A stretch of DNA of 64,000 nucleotides from Adiantum capillus-veneris (Eukaryota > Streptophyta > Polypodiopsida > Polypodiales > Pteridaceae): contig CM043952.1 in assembly GCA_014529385.2 (NCBI GenBank), positions 60,652,119-60,716,118 on the forward strand, given 5' to 3'. Shown piece by piece: positions 36,874 to 48,039 of the stretch. Both the position numbers and the translations under genes were made by a program. The notes beneath the pieces are model-generated. The model searched no databases and had not been told where the DNA came from. It was given only the letters and a program-made list of their open reading frames with translations. Numbering within the stretch: the first letter of the stretch is position 1; every line of letters begins with the position of its first letter.

Positions 36874-37884
36874 CTACAAATGATAGCCAACATTATGGGC
36901 TCCATTCAAACAAAGGCTTAAATCCCATACTTTAGGCCTATCTAAGGGTTTTGGCAATTTTCCAATAGTAAGATGTTTGTTTACATTTCGCAAAAATTCG
37001 CGCTTGAGACCAGAGGGGGCTCTAGAATACACGAACCAAGTGCTTAAGAATATTTGACAGACTATATACATCAAACGCTTTGGTGAAAGGAGAAAAATTG
37101 GTGCTGATATTTCTAGGGGCAGTCCATGGATAATCTGACTCAAATTGCTCTAGTTTGAGGGCTGAGATTCAGGAGCTTGGGAAATGTTTCCATAGTGTTC
37201 GGTGGTGTACTTTGTCCCCAGTCCGCGATCCCAACATACCTTCCTCGCTCGCTAAGGTGTAGTAGAATATTTCTAGTGTGTAGGTCGTTGTGAATGAAAT
37301 TGTGACTATGCAGGAATTTCATGGTCTGCAAAAGAGGATTGCACGTCGGCAAAATGTTGTCTATAAACTATTGTATGTGTGCTGAAACTCTTTGATTGTA
37401 GGCTTTCTTCTATCCTGATGGAAGACTTGAATTCACTGCTCAAGATGACCTCCATTCCAAAGCTTGAAGATCAACATGTGCCTTTTGCTTTAACCAACAA
37501 GAGCATAGGGAAATATCATGCCATGGTGTTGGACTGTAGTAGTTGTTGCTTCCTCTAGCATTTTTTGTAGAATTGGCTGGCTTCCTATTTGGTCCTTGAA
37601 GATCTTTGTCGCATAGACATGATCTTTGAAGAGGGGATGGGCCATTGAAACTTGTTTAACATTTGCAAAACATCCTTCTCCTACCTTGGATGCTTGTAGG
37701 TGAAAGATAGAATGGTCATCAAGTAAGTGTGGACATGAGGACATGTAGTATCATCCAGGTGTACAACTGAGGGCTCGGCACTTGAAGGAGGAGGCACATC
37801 CTCTTTGGTCCTAGGATGTTTATAAGAGCCTTCGGCTCTATCCTTTCTCTTCAATTCTGAATGTAGCTGTGACACAAGCTGCAT
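36874..37884 (-). pseudogene. protein-kinase-like relict, copy 2
   Basis: On the minus strand an N-terminal linker (37884-37750) leads to SKVGEGCFANVKQV, the glycine-rich loop, and DHVYATKIFKD, the VAIK-type lysine. Next come LEEATTTTVQHHG (C-helix Glu), FLHSHNFIHNDLHTRNI (catalytic loop, about 37260-37320) and VGIADWGQST (DFG position, here ADWG). In another frame TKAFDVYSLSNILKHL (subdomain IX) follows. Kinases transfer phosphate from ATP to proteins, but frame changes and a stop near 37010 make this copy non-functional. The closest relative in the window is the relict at 4.9-5.7 kb. HxDLH with ADWG departs from the usual HRDLK/DFG pattern. Confidence 0.72.
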
Positions 37885-38272
37885 TCGCTCTTTGATACCA
37901 GGTTTGGCTTTGATTTTTTAGACAAACCATACTTTCAAAGATTCTAATGGCCCAATTAAAATTAAAAGGTGTTCCTAACATCAAAAAAATCAAAAAGTGT
38001 TCCTAACTCAAAGATTCCAAGTATATTGTGTCCTCGGCCATCCTTCATTGTTAATAGAAATGATATGCAGCAGGTCCCCATGCTTAATTCTCAATATTCA
38101 CACCAATTCTTAATTGACTCTTTGCCCTTGCAGCAGCAAGCCAAGCAAAATTGGAAAGGAGGTACTTCGGATGCTTGCCGATGTGATGACCACTCTCAAA
38201 GATCAGATAATTTGTACTATCAACCCATGGAAGAGGTCTGTTATAGTGCTCCTGAAACAAAAGATATCAAAT
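37885..38272. other. no gene recognised
   Basis: AT-rich sequence between kinase relict 2 and the MITE. A short direct duplication (AAGGTGTTCCTAACATCAAA / AAGTGTTCCTAACTCAAA) lies near 37967-38004. Confidence 0.35.
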
Positions 38273-38738
38273 CATTAGGAAGAGAATGGGGTCTAGGAGG
38301 GCCTCTTTATTTGGCAGTTTAAGGAAGTTAAACCTTTAGTATTAAGAAAGTAATCAAAGGACAACTTTTGAATTCAAAGAGGCAAAACGACTAGTTTATT
38401 TGAATTGAAAGTTTCCCTCCAAAATGGAATTTAAAATCTAGCAGATAAAACCATATCATGTAGCATATCTATTGAAAGAGCTCGATGTGTGGATTGCATA
38501 TCTATGATGTTCGCTCAAATTGGATATCAAATGTGGGAGTTATGGAAGGCCGAAAATCATAAAGTTTTTCATCTCCTTTTTTGGGGGGAAAAGTGCATCC
38601 TTTGACCACTCTTACACAACTCTTACACACCCACCATTCTTGCACACATGGCGTACACCTATTTGTCAAAATGTTAATCACCTCCATAAGCTCATGGAAA
38701 ATAAAGAGGCCCTCCTATACACCATCCTCTTCCTAATG
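38273..38738 (+). mobile_element. MITE, copy 2
   Basis: It has the same terminal inverted repeats and interior as 33093-33556. Internal words CATATCATGTAGCATATCTAT and TTTGACCACTCTTACACA are shared. Flanks (AAT left, TTT right) do not form an obvious target duplication. Confidence 0.88.
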
Positions 38739-38740
38739 TT

Positions 38741-38811
38741 TCAATCGATGGTCAGCTTACCTAATCTAGAGTCGTGCTGTCTCACTTGTTGTGTGTTGGC
38801 AAGACGAGAGA

Positions 38812-38865
<54 letters not shown>

Positions 38866-39043
38866 TACTGCTGCACGAGGAGGGGGCGAAGATAGACCCA
38901 ATTGGAGGCAGTGCAAAGCCTCTGGGGAGCCGGGGAGACAAAGAAGGATCTTGCTTGATGTCGCCATGGTTGTAGAGGAGGGCGGCGAGATCACCTAGAG
39001 GTGAGGCAAGGTTGAATTGACGGGAGGAGACAAAACCTTTCAT
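38741..39043 (-). CDS. possible N-terminal exon of an unknown protein
   Basis: This patch is richer in GC than its neighbours. It is open on the minus strand from ATG 39043 (MKGFVSSRQFNLASPLGDLA, PRLPRGFALPPIGSIFAP) until it enters a CT/GA microsatellite that translates as Arg-Glu repeats. The first 55 codons look coding in composition, but no domain is recognised. Two other frames are open over part of the same stretch, so I am unsure. Confidence 0.2.
38814..38862 (+). repeat. (TC)n microsatellite
   Basis: About 24 uninterrupted TC units. Confidence 0.97.
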
Positions 39044-39654
39044 GGTGACGCCTGGTTACTTTCCCTTTGGACTTCTGAGATTCTCCTTAAAGCAAGCTTG
39101 ACTTTCCAAGTCCTTAGTGATAAACATTCTAAAAGTCATCATCTTTGAATCAACCTAAATTAATACAAGTATTTTTCCTTTTTACAAGATTGGGGAGACC
39201 TAAGGCCCAATAATTGCTTTACTGTGTTGTACATAACTCCATTAGTACACAGATCTGGGTCAAATAAAACAGGGAATGCATTGTACAATTTTAGGCAACA
39301 CTGCTTGTTGACCCATGGGCCAACAATATGACATAACTCAATTTTTGTACCAAAGCCTTATCTTCTGAGAGTTCTGAAATGCTGCGGATTATGGTTAAAA
39401 ACATTCTTTGTAATGAGAGTAGTTAGACTAGTTGTAGAAGCCGAGGTGCAATGTCACTTCCAAATTGTACATACAAAGCCATTTTAGCCCTTGAACTCTA
39501 TTTTAGGTTTAACCTAGGGTAGCCTTAGTATATAAGGTACCTAGGTCATTTTGTAAAAAGAACTTTATCATAATCAAGTTTTAAGCTATCATCGACTGTG
39601 TGTGAGGGAGAAAGAGAGAGAGTGTGACCTTCATTTTAGCATTACTCCTAGCTC
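39044..39654. other. no gene recognised
   Basis: AT-rich sequence ending in a short GA-rich stretch near 39612. No paired repeats were found. Confidence 0.35.
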
Positions 39655-40740
39655 GCTCATCACATTGGAGAGTCGACTGCACCATCGTAAGAAGTTTGGT
39701 GAGAGCTATGCATCAATGCCAAGCATTCCACGCAAGATAGAGCATGCATGCTAACGCATCTACGAGCCATTTGTGGTCGTAAGTGTATCAAATGATGTGT
39801 GTTTTTTTGCATGAAAGTAGTCATTAGAATCGTGTCAACATAAGCTACATATATGACCAGACCCAATGCCACTTCAAGGAGTTGAATCCTTGCCCTTGTA
39901 GCCACACACTATGCAATTGCATGCATGCTGCACAAACAATGTGTCATGCCCTTTTTCATCAGAGATGTAAAAATGTATATACTTCAACACCTTGTGAGCC
40001 CTATCTTGAACATAGGTGATGTGCACCAAGATTGTGACTTGTGAAGAGTACCAATGCATTGATAGAATTTCATTTTGCTCCTTGAAGGATTAATCCTCTG
40101 CAAAGTCTATAACAAAAACTACCACATCTCTAGGAAATCTTTGAATGCAGTCTTTGAGTTGTTGAGATTGCCACTTGGCAATAAAACTATGTCTGATGTA
40201 GGTGGTTAGATTCTTTTAAAGGAGGGATGTAAAACCTGCACATCCCATTTTCTTGACCTGTAGAACCTTGTGCTTCTTGCCCTCTTGATGGGCTGATGCA
40301 ATGTCTTCAAACACCTATACTAAAATTTGGAATGCATTTTCAGATTCTTCTTTTGGATAGAGCACTAACTGTTGCGATCCACATTGATCACATTCTCCCT
40401 TCAAGCAAGAGAGCTTATGAAGCGTAGACTTATCTGGATTTGGACATAATACCATCTCAGTCAATTTGTTGATGCTATTGTGCGTGTACACAGTAGCTCC
40501 ACACTTTCCTAAATCCTCTTCTATGCATACTTGACACTTGCAGCCACACCCTTCACTATGCACTCATGTCTCGCTTTTTCTCAACTGGTTGAATGCATCC
40601 TTGAGGTATATCATTTGTATGTGAGCAATGCAACAACAAGTGTACCTATCCTTCAACTTGCAAACAAAACCAAGGCTTCAATCCCTCAAAACATCTGAGA
40701 GAGATCTTGATGTGTGAAAATTGCATTTGAAATCTCCTTT
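39655..40740 (-). pseudogene. transposase-like relict, copy 2
   Basis: From about 40690 the minus strand reads KDRYTCCC-like (versus KDRNTCCC in copy 1) and YLKDAFNQLR (versus YLKDAFNFMR). GCGCKCQVC, NSINKLTEMVLC and KLSCLKGECDQCG follow, matching the Cys-rich region. From 40059 come MHWYSSQVTILVHITYV and YIHFYISDEKGHDTLFVQH, nearly identical in motif to copy 1 at 12230-12400. Later sequence is scrambled, and the SDG and HGKG blocks are not clearly preserved. Several stops and frame changes show an old copy. Confidence 0.75.
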
Positions 40741-42480
40741 AAAATTCCACCTGTCCCATGAAAAACAAATCTCATCAAAACTTTGAGGCTGTGAAGACAA
40801 GGTTTATTTTTACTAAATTTAGAGGTTTCCATCAAGGGAAAATCGTACAAAAAATTACTCTGTATGAGAAATTTTAGAAGAAAATCTACAATATTTGAAA
40901 TCTTTCAAGTTTGATTTTCTCAATTTTCATGTATGATGAAGATTGAATGCCTCCTCTCTGATTTGTAATTCATCCCTATTAATTGGTCCCAAGCCAAAAA
41001 AACTTGCAACTCCTCAAGCTATCTACTTTGTGGATCCCTCTAGATTGTTTTCTTGGTGTCAATCTTCGGGATTTCAGTAAGTAACTTGAGAATTCATCAC
41101 TCAGAATTTCCCTTCCTAGAAACTTGCATGCCGACTCAACTAGATTTTTTACTGCTTATGAAATGGCCTAAATGATGTCAACATTGGCTTGCACCTTGAA
41201 GGTATGTTAGTATTATCCAATGCCAACATTTAAGAAGTTGGCATGATTGAAAGAATTCATAATGAGATTCCTTTCAAGGGCTCTTGGAGAAGCCCAAAAG
41301 AAAAATTATGGGTGAAAATGCTTTACTCAACATGTACACTAAGTGTGATCATGTACTAAAAAACACACAACAAGCTCTTGATGATATTAATGTTTGTAGT
41401 TTATGATGCCGCATATGTCTGGAAGGAGAAGGGTGAGGGTAAGGAAGCTATGAGTAGTTTTCACATGAGACAAGGTGAGGGCTCGTGTCCGAATACAATT
41501 TTGTAACCTTATATCTCAAAGGCATGTGGCATCATGCAAGTAATTGGCATAAGCAAACTTAAATGGCTATTGAGGGGCTCTTTGAAAAATCCATCCTGTT
41601 TCAAAATTTTTTGGTCAACATGTACACCATATTTAAATGTAGCCTCTTGGAATGCACTTATGTGGCCCTTGGCACCCCCATTCTTAGCGGTTCTTACTCT
41701 TTAGGGTCACTTTCAAGGAGGCAAATTTACTATATTTACATTAAACTTAGATTTTCTTTGAGCACTCAGGTACACAATGCTTTTTTCAAAAAATTGAAAA
41801 ACCTACCTATAAGAAATTTTAGAGGCAAATTTATTGTATTTGATGGTTTTTATAGTAAATTTAACTAAATTTTGTAGGAGTTCTTACCTTCAAATCTAGA
41901 ATTTAGAGGTAAATCTCAAAATTTGTAGGCTAGATTACAATAAACATAGGTTTTTTTTTAGCATACAAATACACAATACTTTCTCCCAAAAACTTGGAAA
42001 ACCTACGTATGAGAAATTTTAAAGGAAAATGTACTATATTTCTAGGTTTTATTTTGAAAGTGGGATCAAACTAAACCTGTTTTTTTTAGCACTCAAATAC
42101 ACAATATTTTTTCCAAAAAACTTAGAAAATCTACATATGATTACAGTAAGCATACACTCAATTATTCTAGGTGTGATTGCACTAAACCTAGCCCTTTTTC
42201 CAGCATTGGAATACACAATCAATGCTACAAGAGATGAAAGATTTGATTTCAGACTTTAAGTAGCAAGGGGGAGGTGTCAAAGTGCCTTACACATTATTTA
42301 TTGAAGGTGCCATTGATCCAACATCTAATGATGATTGTGAAGAGGCAAATTCTCCCTCATCTAGACCTTGCATGATGGCTAACATATTAATGGTTTCTTG
42401 AACTATTGGTTTTCTTGAATGTGAGATGGGCATGGAGATGATCCTTTGAAGGCTAGCGGCCCAACAACATGCGTTGATGT
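40741..42480. other. AT-rich sequence with degenerate tandem modules
   Basis: Modules of about 100-200 bp recur, containing ACACAATA(C/T)TTT, AAAAC(T)TGGAAAACCTAC and TGAGAAATTTTA(A/G)A. They are clearest at 41760-42140 with related words near 40860-40900. Short open frames here follow the repeat and show no domain. Confidence 0.5.
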
Positions 42481-42790
42481 ATGTAACCCATTCTTCATCT
42501 CTTTCTACATCAATCTAGGGGCCAATCCCATGGACTCAAGAATTTCAAGTCTAATGTATAAGTCATCCAATGAGCAAACATGAACTATGATTCTTTTCAT
42601 CACTTCTAAAGGCTTGGAATCATCCATTTTTAGAATACGAGCTTGATGTGAGTGCAACCAAGTGGCGATGGTACTCCTCGCAAGATGGCTTATTGGGTAG
42701 CGAAGGAACTACACATATTTTGCGAGTCCATGGCCAATTACATCTCCCAAATGTGGTACACATAGGCATGATCATCTTCCATGTTGGCCA
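42480..42790 (-). pseudogene. unidentified minus-strand coding remnant
   Basis: A largely open stretch reads GHGLAKYV, a TAG, FLRYPISHLARSTIATWLHS, then SKPLEVMKRIIVHVCSLDDL and ILESMGLAPRLM before another TAG. The LR.P...LA.....W spacing faintly recalls the TFIIS N-terminal (LW) helical domain. The match is too weak to name. Confidence 0.25.
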
Positions 42791-43070
42791 AATATGTGCA
42801 GTAGCTCCTTGGAGAAGTTAGATAAGGTTAAATTCTCTTTTATCATGGAGTTGGATGGCACTATGTATCTTTTTTTTCTCTCAAACAATTAGACTGTGTG
42901 TGTGTGTAGTGTACAACAAACATGATAAACGTTGGAGACTTCATGACTTGGGAGCAAAGCTTGAGAAAAAAGTGTAATGTCACCTACAAGTTTTGAAATA
43001 TTACCTCTAAATTGTAAATTGGAAGGTAACAAAATCTACAAAACATGAAGGTATTTAGTATTTAAAGTTT

Positions 43071-43071
<1 letters not shown>

Positions 43072-43118
<47 letters not shown>
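43072..43118 (+). repeat. (GA)n microsatellite
   Basis: About 23 GA units. It lies 160 bp from an inverted (TC)n tract, with GGA triplet repeats at 43169-43191 between them. Confidence 0.97.
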
Positions 43119-43121
<3 letters not shown>

Positions 43122-43273
43122 AAACAACTACAAGAAACCTAGAGAACTATCCAATTAAATAGAAAGAAGGAGGAGGAGGAGGAGGAGGAGAATATAAATA
43201 AACAACTACAAGCAATCTAGAGAACTATCCAATTAAATATAAAGGAGGAGGAAGAGGAGGAGAATATAAATAT

Positions 43274-43276
<3 letters not shown>

Positions 43277-43357
<81 letters not shown>
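43277..43357 (+). repeat. (TC)n microsatellite
   Basis: About 40 uninterrupted TC units, complementary to the GA tract at 43072-43118. Confidence 0.98.
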
Positions 43358-43362
<5 letters not shown>

Positions 43363-43597
43363 CTCTTCAATAGCTATATAACACTCCTAGATCCATTGAA
43401 TAAGGGTTAGAAAATCCTACTTAACATGTGAAAATCAGCCAAGCTTGGTATTAAATTAATTTTTTTTTCCTCTTGCATGTATAATTTCTTTTGAGAATCA
43501 ATTTTTTGAAGCACAAAAGAGTGTATACATGTAGAAGAATAGAATCTATATAATTTTTCACCTTTGTAGTTGTAAGAATAGAAGCCATGTATTTTCT

Positions 43598-43628
43598 AGC
43601 CGCGGCAACGCACGGGTCACATACTAGT
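43598..43628 (+). mobile_element. Helitron-like 3' terminus
   Basis: AGCCGCGGCAACGCACGGGT forms an imperfect GC-rich hairpin and is followed after six bases by CTAGT. A GC hairpin a few bases before CTAG, inserted at A-T, is the hallmark 3' end of plant Helitrons. Only the 3' end is identified. I found neither a 5' TC terminus nor a RepHel gene. Confidence 0.6.
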
Positions 43629-44509
43629 ATCTATGTATGCATCATGTACAAAGAACTCACTACCAAAGATTCATAACGTGCAAACAAAAAAAGAACAATC
43701 CCTAGCATCTATAAGGCATATATGATTGAACAAAAGCACTTAATGCAGTCAAAGGGACGATTAAAAGCCCCATACAACAAAAAGCAAATGATGATTGTTC
43801 AAAATACTTGACGGCCACTATTGCGAAGCAGAGCCATTCACTCCTTTTGATATAAATCTTAGGCATTTAATCTTGTTCAATAAGAAGTTCGCTGGACAAC
43901 AATGTCACGCGACCTACTCCTAAAAAGCATGGCATCCACAATATAAATGTCAACATGGATGCTCAAATTTTCCTATGTGTACTCCTCAACCTCTTTAGAT
44001 GCGATATGCCCTCTCTGAGCTTTTACATTCAAGACAAGCCATTAAATACATTAGTTTGCATCTCAAGGATCCATATCAACTTCAAGATCATCAAAACTCC
44101 ATTCAAACCTAGGACTCAATCTAACCACGACATTCAGTGTTGTGGTTCATCAACACAGAGAAAAATAGGTTCATCATAATGCTCTCAACCTCTCATAACT
44201 CAGATTTAACATTTAGAAACAGTAACATGACATAGAATATATGGAATGAGAGAAGAAGTAACTCAAAATAGAGAGTAAGAATGCTTCATTCATCAAGAAA
44301 GAGCTACAGAGATATCTCAGTACAATCAAATCCTTCACAGTGTACAGAACTGACTTATATCAACTTTACGAAGAAGTGATAACAACCTCAATCTTGATAC
44401 AGTATAACTGTAACATATCCAATTGATCAACATCCGACTTACTACAATCCGACTTACTACATATCCGATGAAACATATCCAATTGACTAACAAAACAGAT
44501 TTAACTAAC
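43629..44509. other. no gene recognised
   Basis: AT-rich sequence with short direct repeats near 44420-44490 (AACATATCCAATTGA, ATCCGACTTACTAC). No domain or RNA gene was seen. Confidence 0.35.
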
Positions 44510-45525
44510 TACTAAACTGACATACTAATATGCCTGTCAACACATGGCACGCCCCGGTGGTGGATTTCCCACAAATTCGACTCAAATCCACATATCTCTT
44601 GATCAAAAAGAGATAGACAAAAATGTTGAGTCTTTACCACCCTAAATTGTAGATCCTTCTTTGGCAACATCTTCAGTAAACACTTCATGAACTTGATCTC
44701 CAGCATCTGTAACAACTGCAAAGTCCTACTGAGGTGCACTCTCTATTAAAATATCTCCCACATTTGACTTCTGAACTTGATCATCAGCCTGCAAAGTCTA
44801 AACAGAAACATCCACTAACTTCTTCAATGCAGAACCTGATCCAAACATATTTTCTTCCTCTTTATGCAACTCTTTTCCCTTGTAGTCCTGCAACTGCTCT
44901 AGATAAATCTGCTTCTCTTTCTTCAAGTGTTCCACTGTATCCAAGAAATTAGCTTCATAAGAACTAACAAATCCTGCTTTCACAGCTTCATAAGGATATT
45001 TGACAATTGAAGTCAATCTCTCTCTCATGGCCTTCCACACATCTTGCATCCCCTCTACTAACTGTTGCTTGACCAAATTTAGATCTCCTTCTTCCATAAG
45101 CACTCCAGTGACATTTACATCCTCTTGAGCCAACACCTGCTTCTCTAATTCTTTTTAAGGTTTCAACCTCTGTTGAAGCATCTCATTTTGTACCTGTAAT
45201 TCTATATTTTTGACAAAAATATGATCCAATTCAGAATTAACTCTACTTTCCAGATCTTTTGTCCAATCTTGAAACATACCCAAGGACAATTTAAGCTTGG
45301 CTACTTCCTGTTGATGTAGCTATAACAGAAGCTGCATTTCCTGCTGATGTCTTTTTTTATGTCCACTAGTTCCAATTTCAGAGCTTCCACTAATTCCGAC
45401 TGCTGTTGTAGCATGACTTTTGAAAAATCAGAATCTGCTACACTTTGTTATTGATCTTCCATCTGCTGCTGCTGATTAGTGACAAATCCATGCAAAGCCC
45501 TAAGCATTTTAAGAGCTGTTGGTAC
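44510..45525 (-). pseudogene. coiled-coil protein gene, 3' part, split by gypsy C
   Basis: After the insertion point the minus strand continues with TALKMLRALHGFVTNQQQQM and long Gln/Glu/Leu-rich helices (QQQSELVEALKLELVDIKK, then in another frame KDLESRVNSELDHI). The best open stretch is 45136-44798 (VKQQLVEGMQDVWKAMRERL, YEANFLDTVEHLKKEKQIYL). Heptad-like spacing suggests a coiled coil. In-frame TAG/TAA codons mostly sit where CAG or CAA fits (for example SV*TLQADDQ and APQ*DFAVV). The 5' part is at 60485-60866. Its function is unknown. Confidence 0.5.
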
Positions 45526-46363
45526 TGATGGGAGCTTTTCACAAGCCAAGCTCCCATACCCCTCTTCTCTCGTCCCCACCCCATGAAAACCCCCTCTTAG
45601 GGAGGGAGTGATAAAAGGCATTGGAAAAAGTAAGAAAAAAATAAAGTATGATTATGTAAATATATGAGAAAGGTAAAATAGGCCACCTCATGCCTGCGGG
45701 GCAGCCCATCCCCACCTTGCCTCCTTTTTCTTCACTGTTGCCCCGCCGTGTGTCCCTTTTCCTCTCCTCCACTCAAAAGGTCAACCCCCTCTCTCTTCCC
45801 CTTGTCCTTTCTCCTTTCTCTCTCCCCTCAAGCTACCCCACCTCTCACCAATAATGCATTCTAACTCACCAATAATGCACCCTAACTCACATGCAACTTA
45901 TCCTATCTTCCAAAATAATATACCCCACCCCCCCTTTCTCTCTCCTATCATATCCCATGACCCAAATACCCCCCTCTCTCTCTAAAGGGCGCCATGTCTC
46001 TTGTCTTGTAGCTAAATAACCTCCCCCACACTCACACACACTCAGTTTCACTAAAAAAGGTGCCCACAGACCCATCCCCACCCAGTGGTTACCTGATTTT
46101 TCTTGTGTTCACACACATCTGCACAGATTCACCTCTGAACACACTCCCCTCTCTCCCCTCTTGTAATTACTTTATTCTCCATGTCACCTCTCACTTTTTT
46201 TCATCAACCCATCTCTCTATCTCTCTCTCAGTCTCTCTCTCATGAGACTGCTGTTCTGGCACATATACACACAGCCAGACAAGTGGGACCCACAGTCACA
46301 TGGCCTATGTAGATAATGATTTTTTCATTTCTAAATTCTAGAATTTCTCGCCCCCTCCTCCCC

Positions 46364-46372
46364 TATATAAAG
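46364..46372 (+). promoter_or_regulatory. TATA box in gypsy C LTR
   Basis: TATATAAAG in a CCCC-rich context. It is conserved at 59658-59666 in the 3' LTR. It is the likely core promoter of the element. Confidence 0.7.
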
Positions 46373-46837
46373 AGGGTTCACCATCACACTAAATACACAC
46401 ACAACATCACCAAAGAGTACACTATGCACTGTGTGTGCCTAGTGCACACACACACACACCCACACCATCACCATCACCGCAATCACCATGCTCGTCTTGA
46501 GCATGACCTCTACACCCTTGGGCTATGGAAGATGAAGGACAGCTAAATGAAGGATGATGGCCATAACCCTCGTGCGAGTCTTCGCCATCAGCTCCCACCT
46601 ATCAGCCATGTGCTCTACCACTCTCTCCCTTCTCTTTCCCCTACCCTATGCCCCCCCATTTCATCGCCTTATTCTCTAAATAAAGCTTGAGGTTTTGTGA
46701 GTATGTTTTCTTGCAATGTTTTGCCCATGTGAGGTGTGCAGAATCGCCACCTAGTCTTGTGTTTGGAGTGAGCTTGTGTATGTGTCAAGGGTGTGCGGAT
46801 TCGCCATCCTTCTGTGGTGCCTAAGTACTAAGCCGCT

Positions 46838-46841
<4 letters not shown>

Positions 46842-46912
<71 letters not shown>
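46842..46912 (+). repeat. (CT)n microsatellite within LTR
   Basis: About 35 CT units. The 3' LTR has a shorter tract at about 60212-60273 at the same relative place. Confidence 0.97.
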
Positions 46913-46917
<5 letters not shown>

Positions 46918-47133
46918 ACTTGATCTCATTCCCCTTCCTCTTCATCATTACCCCCAAGCATCCATCTCTATTGGATGAAAACTTTGTTATGGTGGTGTGT
47001 TGTTTGCGTCCTAGCCGCTGAAGCTAGGTGGTGCCCCTCGTTTGCTTTACCATGACAGGCTCGAGGTGCTCCATTCGGTCCCCGGTGTTTTAGAGGCCGT
47101 CGGGGGTTCGGGGTTCGCTTTGCTCCCATCATT

Positions 47134-47151
47134 TGGTGCCCCCACTGAGGA
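47134..47151 (+). promoter_or_regulatory. primer-binding site of gypsy C
   Basis: TGGTGCCCCCACTGAGGA starts two bases after the LTR. It matches the sites of the other two gypsy elements in its first 12 bases. Confidence 0.8.
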
Positions 47152-47204
47152 TCTTTTCATGAAACCCTTCAATTTACAAGACTAAAACCCCTAAACTATT
47201 GTGA

Positions 47205-47673
47205 ATGGATGAATGGCTAGCAGGATTTGCTAACTGGACAATAGAAGAAGAAGAGCTCCAAGCACAATTAGAAGAACTCCGCATCTCCATCGAAGCTCGA
47301 GTGCCAGGCGTAACGGTAATCGATTTGCAGTGGGAGAGTCAACCAACACGCCAAACCCAGTGGGTATACATAGGCCAAGTGCCAAGAAGGAGAAGGAGAA
47401 GGTCGAAACCATGTCCGCAACCTACAACCAACGCACAACAACAACAAAATGGAAGGAGCTCTGCACAATAGAGAATCAACACTATTCTACTTTGAGAATC
47501 GGGTAACTCAAGTCACTGAGGTAATTATCACAGTCAGTTTTCAAGTCGCACCTGATGCTGCAGCACAGATAACGGAAGCATTGGCTCACACTCTCACTAG
47601 AGAAACTAGGGATCTACTGAGTTTGTTTCAGGAAAGAACACCACCCTCTCCCACAGGCTTGGACAGTGACTAA
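47205..47673 (+). CDS. two overlapping small leader ORFs of gypsy C
   Basis: ORF 1 (47205-47471, 88 codons) is acidic then ends in a basic stretch (PRRRRRRSKPCPQP). ORF 2 (47449-47673, 74 codons) overlaps its end in another frame and reads TLFYFENRVTQVTEVIITVS. Both lie between the primer site and gag, upstream of the copia insertion. Leader ORFs before gag are known in some Tat/Ogre-type elements. I recognise no domain, and they may be one frame-shifted protein. Confidence 0.45.
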
Positions 47674-47918
47674 GCACCTCTAAGCTTCACATGAATCAAT
47701 ACAACCTACCTCAAGACAGATCACACATACCAACACGTGCACGCTCAATCAAGGTAATACTGGACTTGAAGGCTCACTACCAACACGTCATTGACACCAT
47801 GCTGGGTGGGGAGCGGTGTTTTGAGGTTATGGCATCAGATCAACCATTTGTCTTACCTTTGGTACAAGGCAATGTACCGTTTGAAGTTTTAATCTATGTC
47901 CTAGTATAAGAGGGTATA

Positions 47919-47923
47919 CACGC
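47919..47923 (+). repeat. target site duplication CACGC (left)
   Basis: CACGC immediately precedes the copia B LTR and recurs at 53463-53467 immediately after it. A 5-bp duplication is the norm for copia integrase. Confidence 0.93.
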
Positions 47924-48002
47924 TGTAGGAAATAAGACGTAGCTAAATAGATTTTTGAGTAGAATACTTATTGGAGAGAGATAGATTTCACACACAAGAG
48001 AT

Positions 48003-48039
<37 letters not shown>

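Larger units (their letters stand above)
45526..47131 (+). repeat. 5' LTR of gypsy C
   Basis: It begins TGATGGGAGCTTTTCACAAG and ends TTTGCTCCCATCA. It contains a TATA box (46364-46372), an AATAAA signal (46679-46684) and a long (CT)n tract (about 46842-46912). Confidence 0.93.

Noticed and set aside
42480-42790. TFIIS N-terminal (LW) domain
   Set aside because: Only a loose leucine/tryptophan spacing is seen, with a stop in the middle. It is listed as an unidentified remnant instead.
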